Of a stretch of 64,000 nucleotides of DNA, positions 26,081 through 33,982 are shown in pieces. How positions within the stretch are numbered: the first letter of the stretch is position 1; every line of letters starts with the position of its first letter. The translations under genes and the position numbers were made by a program. Source of the DNA: DASVCS01 sp036381495 (GTDB lineage Bacteria > Gemmatimonadota > Gemmatimonadetes > Longimicrobiales > RSA9); the NCBI GenBank assembly GCA_036381495.1, contig DASVCS010000159.1:74462-138461 (forward strand), in the 5' to 3' direction. The notes beneath the pieces are model-generated. The model did no database searches and was not told the origin of the DNA. It was given only the letters and a program-made list of their open reading frames with translations.

Positions 26081-28594
26081 TCATCGCCATGCGCGCCGCT
26101 TGCGCTGCTGCTCGATCAGCACGCCGACGGCGAGTGCGAGGAACGTGATCATCGTCACGGCGCTTCCGATACGGAACGCGAGAGGATCGTAGTGGAGCCG
26201 AAGCCGGTGATGGCCGGCGGGGATCTCCATTCCCATGAACGCGACATCGGTCGGGAGCAGTTCGCGGGGCTGCCCATCGAGCGTCGCGTGCCAGCCGCGC
26301 GAGAAGGCCGACCGGATGACCAGGAATCCTGGTGTGCGTCGGTTCAGGTCGAGGATGACCTCGTCGAATCGCGAGGGACGCGCGTCGATCGTGCCGTGCG
26401 CATCGAGCGGCGCGCCCAGGTGTGGCCGGATCCTCGATTCCGCGGTGGACGCTTCGACCACCGCCTCTCGTCGGAAATCCAACTCCGGCCGTCGGAGCGC
26501 CGCGGCGGCGGCATCCGGCGTCGCGACGAGGTGGACCCGTTCGACGAAGAACGCGGCGGGCAGCGGGTCGGGGTTCTCCAGGATCGCAACGCGCCCATCC
26601 TCCCACGCGAGGTTGGAGAATTGCCGGAGGATTCCGGCACCCGCGAGGCGGTCGCGACCGACGTCAGCGGTGATGAGATAGTCGACGCCGAGGAGGTCGA
26701 CGAGTGGATCACCGGGATCCTCGAGCAGGACCCAGTCTTCCCCCGGGTCGTTGCGCGGCGGTGCGCCCTCGTTGATCAGATCCATCAACTTCCGCCAGCG
26801 AGAAGAGTACAGGACGTTGTAACCCTCGACCGAATCGAGCCCGTAGACCAGATGGCTCGCGCCCGCCATCGGCTTGCGTCCGTCGATCGGGTAAGTCGCG
26901 ATTCGACTCCCCGCAGCCTGTCGAAGATACGTCGTCACCGGGGTCGTCGGGTAGACGTCCTCCGCCGGAAGGGTCGGCTGGACGCCGTGCAGTGCCACGG
27001 TCAGCTCGACCGCCGTGAGTCCGACGATGGCCAGACGCAGGCGCGGCGAGGGCTGCATTCGCAGGGCGGGCAGCAGCAGTAGCGCGGCGCACCACCCCGC
27101 GAGGCCGCGTCGCAGCGCATCCGGATCCGCCGCGTCGACGCGGCTCGCCGTCCAGATCGCGCCGAGCCCCAGCAGCGCCGCCGCGGCGAGCACGACTCGC
27201 CAATCGATCCGCAGCCGAGCACGGCTCAGCGCATCGACGCCGTATGCCGACAACACGCTGGCGGCGAAGACGTAGACCAGGCGGAGCCGGCCGGGCTCCG
27301 TCCAACGCATCCCCGGCAACTGGTTCACCAGGTCCCACACGGGCAGGCGCCAGCACAGGGCCAGGCCGGCGGCGGCGGCGGCGACCCAGAACCAGACCTC
27401 GCCGCGCCGCGCGGACATCACCGGCGCGAGGACGGCCAACAGCAGCGGCACTGCACCGATGTAGATCGTCGACTCGCCGAGGTTCGGCGGCGGCGCGGCG
27501 AACCGAAGCGAGCCGGGGAGCGCCAGCACCGGCACGACGGCCGTGGTCAGGGTCCCCAGGACCTGCGCGGGGTCCACGGCGCCACGGAGCCCGGCGAGCA
27601 GTGTTGCGATCGCGGAGCGATCCGGTCCGCCCCGGATCCCCGGACCGCCCGCCTCGCCGAGCAGGAACGCCGCGAACGGGAGCACCAGGATCGCGGCGGC
27701 GGCGACCCCCGCGGCCAGCGCCGCGAGCCCCGGCAACACCGCGCGCAAGCGCGTGCCCGGCCGAGAGCCGTGGCGGCGCGCCGCGAAGGCCGTGAAGATC
27801 ACCGCGAACACCAGCACGTGCGCCGTCGTCTCGATGTGGCCGGCGAAGAGCGAGAACGCGACGAAGCCGGCCACGAGCGCGGCATCGAGCATCGGCCGCC
27901 TCCCCTCGAGCAGGCGATCGATGCCCCACAGAATCCAGGGGAGCCAGGCGGCCGCCACGCTCATCGGCCGGCCGAGCCAGAGGATGAACCAGCCGCCGAA
28001 AGAAAAGGCCAGTGCAGCGATCAATCCACCCGCGGCGGGGAGTCGAAGACGGCGCGTGAGTGCCAGCATGCCGGCGCCGGCGATGCCCACGCTCAGAACC
28101 GCCCGGAGGGTCCCCGCCCGGTGCGGGCCGAAGAGGAGGCCGGCCACGAAGGCGACGGGATCGAGGACCGCCGTCTGATCCAGCGCAAGGTGCGGCGTCC
28201 CACCGGCGCTGAGGGGGTTCCACAGCGGGAACTCGCCCCGGGCGAACGCCTGGAAGTTGAAGACCAGCCACGGGTGGAACTGGTACACTCGGTCCCAACC
28301 CATCAGCACATTCGACGGCCGCGCCGGCAGGGCGCCCGGCGCGCCGGCAGCGAAGACGGGGTCGAGGTAGACGAGGAAGTCGAAGGGGAGCAGGACCCCG
28401 CCGCCGAACAACGCGTGCGCGAAGTACACCGCGACGACGGCGGCGAAGAACGCCGCAGCACCGCCGTAGCCGGTGTGCGCACGCGCCCCCGCGGCCAGGA
28501 CGCGACGGACGAGGGCGGAACCACGCCATCCATTCCGTCGCGATGCCCGGACGGAGCGTCGCTCATCGGCTGCGAGCGCGCGGACCCTGCTCAT
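26081..28594 (-). CDS. YfhO-family multi-pass membrane protein
   Basis: 837 residues from the ATG at 28594. Many hydrophobic segments in the first 520 residues, with the family-typical loop DFLVYLDPVF...GWDRVYQFHPW and EFPLWNPLSAGGTPH, then a soluble C-terminal part with VEGYNVLYSSRWR and ending in a further membrane segment followed by EQQRKRRAWR. YfhO proteins are GT-C-like and are linked to lipoteichoic or surface-glycan glycosylation in other bacteria. It lies between the sensor kinase and the rhamnose genes, fitting a role in surface glycan assembly; the substrate cannot be deduced. Confidence 0.82.
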   Translation of the reverse strand: MSRVRALAADERRSVRASRRNGWRGSALVRRVLAAGARAHTGYGGAAAFFAAVVAVYFAHALFGGGVLLPFDFLVYLDPVFAAGAPGALPARPSNVLMGWDRVYQFHPWLVFNFQAFARGEFPLWNPLSAGGTPHLALDQTAVLDPVAFVAGLLFGPHRAGTLRAVLSVGIAGAGMLALTRRLRLPAAGGLIAALAFSFGGWFILWLGRPMSVAAAWLPWILWGIDRLLEGRRPMLDAALVAGFVAFSLFAGHIETTAHVLVFAVIFTAFAARRHGSRPGTRLRAVLPGLAALAAGVAAAAILVLPFAAFLLGEAGGPGIRGGPDRSAIATLLAGLRGAVDPAQVLGTLTTAVVPVLALPGSLRFAAPPPNLGESTIYIGAVPLLLAVLAPVMSARRGEVWFWVAAAAAGLALCWRLPVWDLVNQLPGMRWTEPGRLRLVYVFAASVLSAYGVDALSRARLRIDWRVVLAAAALLGLGAIWTASRVDAADPDALRRGLAGWCAALLLLPALRMQPSPRLRLAIVGLTAVELTVALHGVQPTLPAEDVYPTTPVTTYLRQAAGSRIATYPIDGRKPMAGASHLVYGLDSVEGYNVLYSSRWRKLMDLINEGAPPRNDPGEDWVLLEDPGDPLVDLLGVDYLITADVGRDRLAGAGILRQFSNLAWEDGRVAILENPDPLPAAFFVERVHLVATPDAAAAALRRPELDFRREAVVEASTAESRIRPHLGAPLDAHGTIDARPSRFDEVILDLNRRTPGFLVIRSAFSRGWHATLDGQPRELLPTDVAFMGMEIPAGHHRLRLHYDPLAFRIGSAVTMITFLALAVGVLIEQQRKRRAWR

Positions 28595-28651
28595 GCACCT
28601 AGGATCGGCAGCACGGCCGCGAACCCTGAGCGGGCCGAATGCCATCGACGG

Positions 28652-29677
28652 TCAGGTTCGCGAATGTGCCCATGCGCTGATCCGACGACGGCTGTCGTGG
28701 TAGGCGCCCTCGGCCGCCTCGCGCCACCAGCGCTCCGCGTCCCGGTACCATGCGACGGTCTCGCGCAGCCCCTCGTCGAAGCTCTTCTCCGGCGTCCACC
28801 CGAGTTCCCGCTCGGCGCGTGCGTAGCTCACGCTGTAGCGGCGGTCGTGCCCGGGTCGGTCGGCGACGAAGGTGATGAGCGCCTCGTCCGCGCCGGTCAG
28901 CGCCACGATCTGCCGGACCACTTCGATGTTCTCGCGCTCGGAACCTCCGCCCAGGTTGTAGACCGCGCCGCTCGCCCCGCGTTCGAGCGCGGCGAGGACG
29001 CCGCGGCAGTGGTCCTCGACGTGGATCCAGTCCCGTCGCTGCCGCCCGTCTCCGTAGACGGGGAGCGGGAGCCCGCGCAGCGCCGAAGTGACCATCAGCG
29101 GGATCAGCTTCTCGGGATGCTGGTACGGCCCGTAGTTGTTCGAGCAACGCGTGACGACGACGTCGAGGCCGTGCGTGTGGTGGAAGGCGAGCGCCATCTG
29201 GTCGGCCGCGGCCTTGCTCGCGCTGTAGGGCGAGCGTGGCGCGAGCGGCGTGCTCTCGGTGAACGGCGGGTCGTCCGGTCCAAGCGTGCCGTACACCTCG
29301 TCCGTGCCCATCTGAAGGTGCCGGATGCCGCCCACTTCGACCGCCGCTTCGAGCAACACGAGGGTGCCCTCGACGTTCGTGCGCAGGAAGCCGCCGCCGT
29401 CGGAGATCGACCGGTCCACGTGCGTCTCCGCCGCGCAATGGATGACGGCATCGAAGCGTTCGGTTCGGAACAGCTCCGCGACGAGCGTGCGGTCGGCGAT
29501 GTCGCCGCGGACGTGCCGGTAGCGCGCACCTTCGGCGATCCCCGCGAGGTTCTCGGGGTTGGCCGCGTAGGTCACGAGATCGAGGTTGACCACGCGCCAG
29601 CCGGGCCGCTCGCGGAGGATGCGGCGGATCAGGTTGCTGCCGATGAAGCCGAAACCGCCCGTGACGAGGACGTTCAT
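28652..29677 (-). CDS. rfbB: dTDP-glucose 4,6-dehydratase
   Basis: Second step of dTDP-L-rhamnose synthesis, NAD-dependent short-chain dehydrogenase fold. 341 residues. NAD-binding GGFGFIGS (7-14), the catalytic TDEVYG segment with the Thr-Asp-Glu triad typical of RmlB, and YSASK (Tyr/Lys). RSNNYGPYQ-like CSNNYGPYQHPEKLIP is diagnostic of the family. Third gene of rfbA-rfbC-rfbB, separated from rfbC by 147 bases; GGAGG lies 11 bases before the ATG. Confidence 0.96.
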   Translation of the reverse strand: MNVLVTGGFGFIGSNLIRRILRERPGWRVVNLDLVTYAANPENLAGIAEGARYRHVRGDIADRTLVAELFRTERFDAVIHCAAETHVDRSISDGGGFLRTNVEGTLVLLEAAVEVGGIRHLQMGTDEVYGTLGPDDPPFTESTPLAPRSPYSASKAAADQMALAFHHTHGLDVVVTRCSNNYGPYQHPEKLIPLMVTSALRGLPLPVYGDGRQRRDWIHVEDHCRGVLAALERGASGAVYNLGGGSERENIEVVRQIVALTGADEALITFVADRPGHDRRYSVSYARAERELGWTPEKSFDEGLRETVAWYRDAERWWREAAEGAYHDSRRRISAWAHSRT

Positions 29678-29824
29678 CGGATCGGACGGTCCTCCTTTCC
29701 GGTCGCCATCGTCATCCCCTGTCGAGAGTCCGTGCGTCTACCCGCGACTTCCCCTCGACGATACACCGCCCGACCCGGTGTGGGCCAATCCCGGCGGCGT
29801 CCGTCGGACCGCGCAGGTCCCCGT

Positions 29825-30382
29825 TCACTCGAAGGCATGCTGCAATTCCGCCAGCGGCGGCCAACGCCGATCCCTCTCCGAGAGTGTCGTCACATCGGCC
29901 ACGGCCGGCCAGTCGATGCCGAGCGTCGGATCGTCCCAGCGCACGCCCCGCTCGTACTCGGGCGCGTAGAAGTCGGTCAGCTTGTAGAGGACCTCGGTGT
30001 CCGGCTCCAGGGTGCAGAAGCCGTGGGCGAAGCCGGGCGGGATATAGAGCTGGTTCCACTCCGCGGCGCTCAGGACGACGGCGACGTGTCGGCCGAAGGT
30101 GGGTGCGGCGCGACGCAGGTCGAGCGCGACGTCGTAGATCGCGCCGCGACAGACCCGCACGAGCTTGCCCTGCGCCCGCGGCGCGAGCTGGAAGTGCAGG
30201 CCGCGCACCGTGCCGACGCGCGAGGAGTACGAGTGGTTCTCCTGCACGAACTCGGCAGTGATGCCCGCCTGCTCGAGGGCCCGTCGATCGAAGACCTGCG
30301 AGAGGAAACCACGCGCATCGCGGTGGCGTTGCGGCACCAGGACCTTCACGTCAGGGATGGCCGCGCGCGTCACCTGAAGCAT
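29825..30382 (-). CDS. rfbC: dTDP-4-dehydrorhamnose 3,5-epimerase
   Basis: 185 residues, family length, from the ATG at 30382. Cupin-fold markers: DARGFLSQVF, QENHSYSSRVGTVRGLHFQ with the catalytic His, GAIYDVALDLRR, and YIPPGFAHGFCTLE. Third chemical step of dTDP-rhamnose synthesis. Lies 19 bases after rfbA. Confidence 0.96.
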   Translation of the reverse strand: MLQVTRAAIPDVKVLVPQRHRDARGFLSQVFDRRALEQAGITAEFVQENHSYSSRVGTVRGLHFQLAPRAQGKLVRVCRGAIYDVALDLRRAAPTFGRHVAVVLSAAEWNQLYIPPGFAHGFCTLEPDTEVLYKLTDFYAPEYERGVRWDDPTLGIDWPAVADVTTLSERDRRWPPLAELQHAFE

Positions 30383-30401
30383 CACGCCGGCGCCTTCCGC
30401 C

Positions 30402-31250
30402 TCACGATGTGCCACCCGCCGCCGCACGCCGCCTGGCGGACGGCGATGAATCGGGGCCGCCGGTCCGACGCGACTCCGACTCGATGGCGTGCCGCGCCTG
30501 GGGATCGCCCGATTCCGGCACACGCCGGTTCTGCAACCGCGCGCGGCGGACGAGTGCACTCGCGCGGTAGAGACTGTCGAACGTGCCCGCATCCGTCCAC
30601 CACCCCTCGAGCACCTCGTACGTCAGCGCGTCCCATTCGATGTACCGGTTGTTCACGTCCGTGATCTCGAGCTCGCCACGGCCCGACGGCTTGAGCGTCC
30701 GGATGATGTCGAAGACGCGCGCATCGTACATGTACACGCCCGCGACCGCGAAACGCGAGGGCGGGTGCTCCGGTTTTTCGATGATATCGACCACGCGATC
30801 CGCGTCGAAGACCGGTACCCCGAAGCGCTCCGGGTCGGGGACCTCCTTCAGGAAGATCTTCGCGCCCTCGCCCTGATGACGGAAGCGCCGGACCGCCTCG
30901 GCGAGCGAGTCCTCGAACAGGTTGTCGCCCAGGATCACGACCACCGGCCCGCCATCGGCGAAGTGCTCCGCCAGCGACAACGCCGCGCCGATCCCGCCCT
31001 CGCCCTCCTGGTATGCGTAGTTCAGGTGTTTGAGCCCGAACTCCTTGCCGTTGCCCAGCAGCCGCAGGAACTCGCCGGCGTGGCTGCCCCCCGTCACCAC
31101 CAGGATGTCGTCGATCCCCGCCTCGACCAGCTTCTCGATCGGGTAGAAGATCATCGGCCGGTCGTAGACCGGGAGCAGGTGTTTGTTCGTCACCCGCGTG
31201 AGCGGGTGGAGCCGGGTACCGAGTCCGCCGGCGAGTACGACGCCTTTCAT
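30402..31250 (-). CDS. rfbA: glucose-1-phosphate thymidylyltransferase
   Basis: 282 residues. Nucleotidyltransferase signature LAGGLGTRLHPLT, KHLLPVYDRPMIFYPIE, GDNLFEDS (metal-binding Asp), VEKPxxP-type IIEKPEHPPS and GWWTDAGTFDSL. It makes dTDP-glucose. The C-terminal 40 residues are Arg/Ser-rich and do not look like the family's normal end; they may be a lineage-specific tail. First gene of rfbA-rfbC-rfbB; the fourth pathway gene, rfbD, is 20 kb away at 50807-51670. Confidence 0.95.
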   Translation of the reverse strand: MKGVVLAGGLGTRLHPLTRVTNKHLLPVYDRPMIFYPIEKLVEAGIDDILVVTGGSHAGEFLRLLGNGKEFGLKHLNYAYQEGEGGIGAALSLAEHFADGGPVVVILGDNLFEDSLAEAVRRFRHQGEGAKIFLKEVPDPERFGVPVFDADRVVDIIEKPEHPPSRFAVAGVYMYDARVFDIIRTLKPSGRGELEITDVNNRYIEWDALTYEVLEGWWTDAGTFDSLYRASALVRRARLQNRRVPESGDPQARHAIESESRRTGGPDSSPSARRRAAAGGTS

Positions 31251-31385
31251 CGCGTCCCGTCCGTCAGAGTGAAAGCGGTGTCGGGAGGGGCCCCGCGCCC
31301 CTGAGACGGCGACGCGGGCGGGCGGAACGGCCCGGGCATCGCCTCTCTCGCGCGAGGGAAGTTAACCCGAAGGACAGGGGTGGGA

Positions 31386-31401
31386 AACCCGTGCACGGGT
31401 T
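31386..31401. promoter_or_regulatory. 16-bp perfect palindrome upstream of rfbA
   Basis: AACCCGTGCACGGGTT, a perfect palindrome about 135 bases before the rfbA start and just beyond the pilin terminator. Its symmetry and position suit an operator for a dimeric regulator; no family is implied. Confidence 0.4.
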
Positions 31402-31446
31402 CGGGCATGGACTCGTCGGCGCTGAATGATCATCGGGGAAAGCGAT

Positions 31447-31470
31447 GCGGGGCCCCGGGTGGGGCCCCGC
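31447..31470 (-). terminator. terminator-like hairpin after the major pilin gene
   Basis: Perfect 10-bp stem GCGGGGCCCC/GGGGCCCCGC with a 4-base loop, 27 bases after the pilin stop. On the minus strand it is followed by ATCGCTTTCCCC, a poor T-run, so termination may be strong because of the stem alone. Confidence 0.7.
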
Positions 31471-31496
31471 ACTGCTCTCCTGGTCTACCACGAAGG

Positions 31497-31916
31497 TTAT
31501 TCGGGCAGAGCGTCGCAGACCGGGACGCCCGAAGCGGTGACCACGATGCCGCCCGCGGTCGAGGGGTTGGTCCCGACGGTGCCGAAGTACATCACGCACG
31601 AGAAGCCGGTCGGGAGGCCTTCGTGGGTGGCCGTGGCGATCCACGACGGCGCATCCGACGTCGCGATGTCGATGCTCACCCCGTCACTGGGCGTCATCGG
31701 GAGATCTTCGAGATTCTCGGTGTACGCGTAGATCCCGCCCGAGTAATAGATCTCCTGCTGCGTGGCGAGGTTGTGGAGGTCCGACTTCATGGCGGACACA
31801 TACGCGCGCTCACGGGTCTTGCTGAACTTCGGAATCGCGATCGCGGCCAGGATGCCGATGATCACGACCACGATGAGCAGCTCGATCAGCGTGAAACCGT
31901 GCCGTTGCTTGAGCAT
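31497..31916 (-). CDS. pilA: type IV major pilin
   Basis: 139 residues. Very short leader MLKQRHG, then FTLIELLIVVVIIGILAAIAIP, the canonical class III signal with Glu at +5. The long N-terminal helix continues to FSKTRERAYVSAMKSDLHNL; the globular end has a Cys pair (FSCVMYF and VPVCDAL) that can form the C-terminal disulphide loop. AGGAG precedes the ATG at a good distance. It is monocistronic: its own sigma-54-type promoter lies upstream and a strong hairpin downstream. High expression is expected from these signals. Confidence 0.95.
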   Translation of the reverse strand: MLKQRHGFTLIELLIVVVIIGILAAIAIPKFSKTRERAYVSAMKSDLHNLATQQEIYYSGGIYAYTENLEDLPMTPSDGVSIDIATSDAPSWIATATHEGLPTGFSCVMYFGTVGTNPSTAGGIVVTASGVPVCDALPE

Positions 31917-31965
31917 ACGTCACTCCTGATTGGGTTCGCACGGACAAGGAACGGGTGATTGGTTT

Positions 31966-31981
31966 GGCACATGCCGTGCCA
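31966..31981 (-). promoter_or_regulatory. sigma-54 (-24/-12) promoter of the major pilin gene
   Basis: Minus-strand TGGCACGGCATGTGCC matches the -24/-12 consensus TGGCACG-N4-TTGC with only one change in the core (GTGC for TTGC) and exact GG-to-GC spacing. Predicted start near 31955, about 39 bases before the pilin ATG. The site is an imperfect palindrome, so it also matches on the plus strand, where no gene follows. Confidence 0.7.
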
Positions 31982-32087
31982 GCCGACGAGATCCGGGGGA
32001 GTCGTCCGGCAAGGCTTTCCGATACAACCGGTTAGACTCTCCCGATTCACGGCGCTGCAGGCATGACGGCGACACCCACGTGTTGCA

Positions 32088-32108
32088 ATCTGCAAATCCG
32101 TTGCAGAT
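32088..32108 (-). terminator. hairpin overlapping the stop codon of the TPR membrane protein gene
   Basis: ATCTGCAA/TTGCAGAT, an 8-bp stem with a 5-base loop. Its outer base is part of the TGA stop at 32108-32110. Marks the end of the long glycan operon and separates it from the pilin promoter; T-run weak. Confidence 0.5.
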
Positions 32109-33982
32109 CACTGGGCCGACCGGAGCCAAGGCGCGACACGCTCGAGGGTGAGCGTGTCGCGGACTCCGGCGGGCGCCCGCTCACGCGCCCGGTCGAGGGC
32201 CCACGCCGCGGCGGCGTTGCGACCCTGCTGAAAATGAATCGAGGCGACCCTGTACCACGCGACCCACGAGACCTCGAAGTCTTCATCGCGGATGCCGGAC
32301 ATGGCCATGGCCTGGACGCGAGCACGGAACGCGGCGTCCCACTCGCCGAGGGCTGCGTGGGCGAGCGCCTTCTGATGGTAGAGGCCGACGGCCGGCGGCG
32401 CGTGCGCGAGTCCGTCCTCGATCATGCGCAACGCGTCACGCGGGCGTTTCTGGTTGAGCAGACTCTGGCTGAGCAGGATATACGGCTCGGCCACTTGTGG
32501 GAAACGGGCGCGCGCGCGCTGTAAGACGGTCTCGGCTTCGACGGGGCGGCCGGCGTTGAGGAGCCGCAGGCCGAACTGGATGTTGAGCGAGTAGTGCGAC
32601 GGTACGAGCGCGGCCGCGCGGCGGTAGAGATGGAGGCCGGCCTCCGTCTTCCCGTCGTCGATCAGCAGCCGGCCCAGGATCCATTGTGCGCGAAACGATT
32701 CGGGGTGGTGACGGAACAGGTCCCGAACGACGGTTTGGGTCGATTTCCAAACGGGATTACGGGTCCAGGTGCGCACCGCGCCGGCGGTGAGGGCGAGGAG
32801 AGCGAGCGCTGCGAGTACCGTCCGGCGGTGGGGTTGGTCGCGCCGGGTGTAACGCGCGAGGGCGCCGGCGGCAAGGGCGATCGCGACGGAGGGCAGGTAG
32901 AGCGTCCGCTCCGCCAGCATCACGCCGACCAGCACCAGGATGTTGGAGACCGGGAGGATGGTGATGGCGAACCAGAGCACGGCGACGGAGATGAGCGGGG
33001 CACGGCGCCAGGCGGCGACCGCGGTGGCAAGCACGATCGCGCCGAGCGCGAGCCCGAGGCTGCCTTGAGTCGTCAGCCGGTCGACAGGGAGGATGACGGC
33101 GGGCCCGTAATCGGCCACGAGTTCGAGCGGGAAGAAGAGGAGTCGCGCGTACTCGGGCCAGATGCGTACGACCGTCGCGAGGCGCGCGGCGGTCGAGAGC
33201 GTGTCGAGCTCGGGGGCCGTGCCGGCGCCCAGCGGCACGCCGAGGACGTTCCAGCGGAGCGCGGCGTAGGCGGCTGCCGCGGCGGCGAGGCAGACGTAGC
33301 CGGGCGACTCGGCTCGAAGCCGATCGCGGAACCGCGTCTCGTGTCCCGGGGTGTCGGCGGGCCGCGCGGCTTCCAGGAGCAGGAGTACCGCCGGGAGCAT
33401 GACCGCGTGCTCCTTGCTCGCGAGCGCGAGGAAGTAGCACACGGCGAGGCCGGGAACGCGGAGCCACGGCGGGACGCCTCGCCGCAGGTACAACAGGCAG
33501 GCGGTCAGGAAGAAGAGTGCGGCCAGTAGTTCCGCGCGGCCGACCACGTTCGCGACGGCCTCGACGTGCACCGGATGCACGGCGAAGATCGCGCCGCCGA
33601 GCGTCGCGCCCGCCGTTCCGACGCCGAGTTCGAGAAGCAACGCGAACACCAGCAGAGCGACGCCGGCGTGCAACAGCACGTTGACCGCGTGGAAGCCACG
33701 CGGGTGCCCGTTCCACAACGCCCAGTCCACCGCGTAGGTCGCCACGGTCAGCGGCCGGTAGAGCGCGGTGGCCGGCGGCGCGCCCGGCCAGTACGACGAC
33801 AGGACCAGCTCGTCGAGGTGCTCGATGTCGTGGACGCCCGGGTTGTCCACGATGATCTCGGTGTCGTCGAACGCGAAGCCGTTCTGGAGCGTGTTCGCGT
33901 AGACGCCGACCGCGAGCGCGGCCACGGCCAGTGCACCGAGGAACCGGCTCGACGGCGTCCAACGCGGCCGACCGCGCATCAT
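32108..33982 (-). CDS. TMTC-like membrane protein with C-terminal TPR repeats
   Basis: 624 residues from the ATG at 33982. The N-terminus has a membrane segment followed by YANTLQNGFAFDDTEIIVDNP, the DUF1736/TMTC-type acidic loop motif of GT-C-fold glycosyltransferases; many membrane segments continue to about residue 410, including HPVHVEAVANVVGRAELLAA. The last 200 residues are soluble TPR-like helices (LGRLLIDDGKTEAGLHLYRRA, ALRMIEDGLAHAPPAVG). Related proteins transfer mannose or other sugars from lipid carriers to proteins. Overlaps the preceding GT-C gene by four bases; last gene of the glycan operon. Confidence 0.78.
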   Translation of the reverse strand: MMRGRPRWTPSSRFLGALAVAALAVGVYANTLQNGFAFDDTEIIVDNPGVHDIEHLDELVLSSYWPGAPPATALYRPLTVATYAVDWALWNGHPRGFHAVNVLLHAGVALLVFALLLELGVGTAGATLGGAIFAVHPVHVEAVANVVGRAELLAALFFLTACLLYLRRGVPPWLRVPGLAVCYFLALASKEHAVMLPAVLLLLEAARPADTPGHETRFRDRLRAESPGYVCLAAAAAAYAALRWNVLGVPLGAGTAPELDTLSTAARLATVVRIWPEYARLLFFPLELVADYGPAVILPVDRLTTQGSLGLALGAIVLATAVAAWRRAPLISVAVLWFAITILPVSNILVLVGVMLAERTLYLPSVAIALAAGALARYTRRDQPHRRTVLAALALLALTAGAVRTWTRNPVWKSTQTVVRDLFRHHPESFRAQWILGRLLIDDGKTEAGLHLYRRAAALVPSHYSLNIQFGLRLLNAGRPVEAETVLQRARARFPQVAEPYILLSQSLLNQKRPRDALRMIEDGLAHAPPAVGLYHQKALAHAALGEWDAAFRARVQAMAMSGIRDEDFEVSWVAWYRVASIHFQQGRNAAAAWALDRARERAPAGVRDTLTLERVAPWLRSAQ

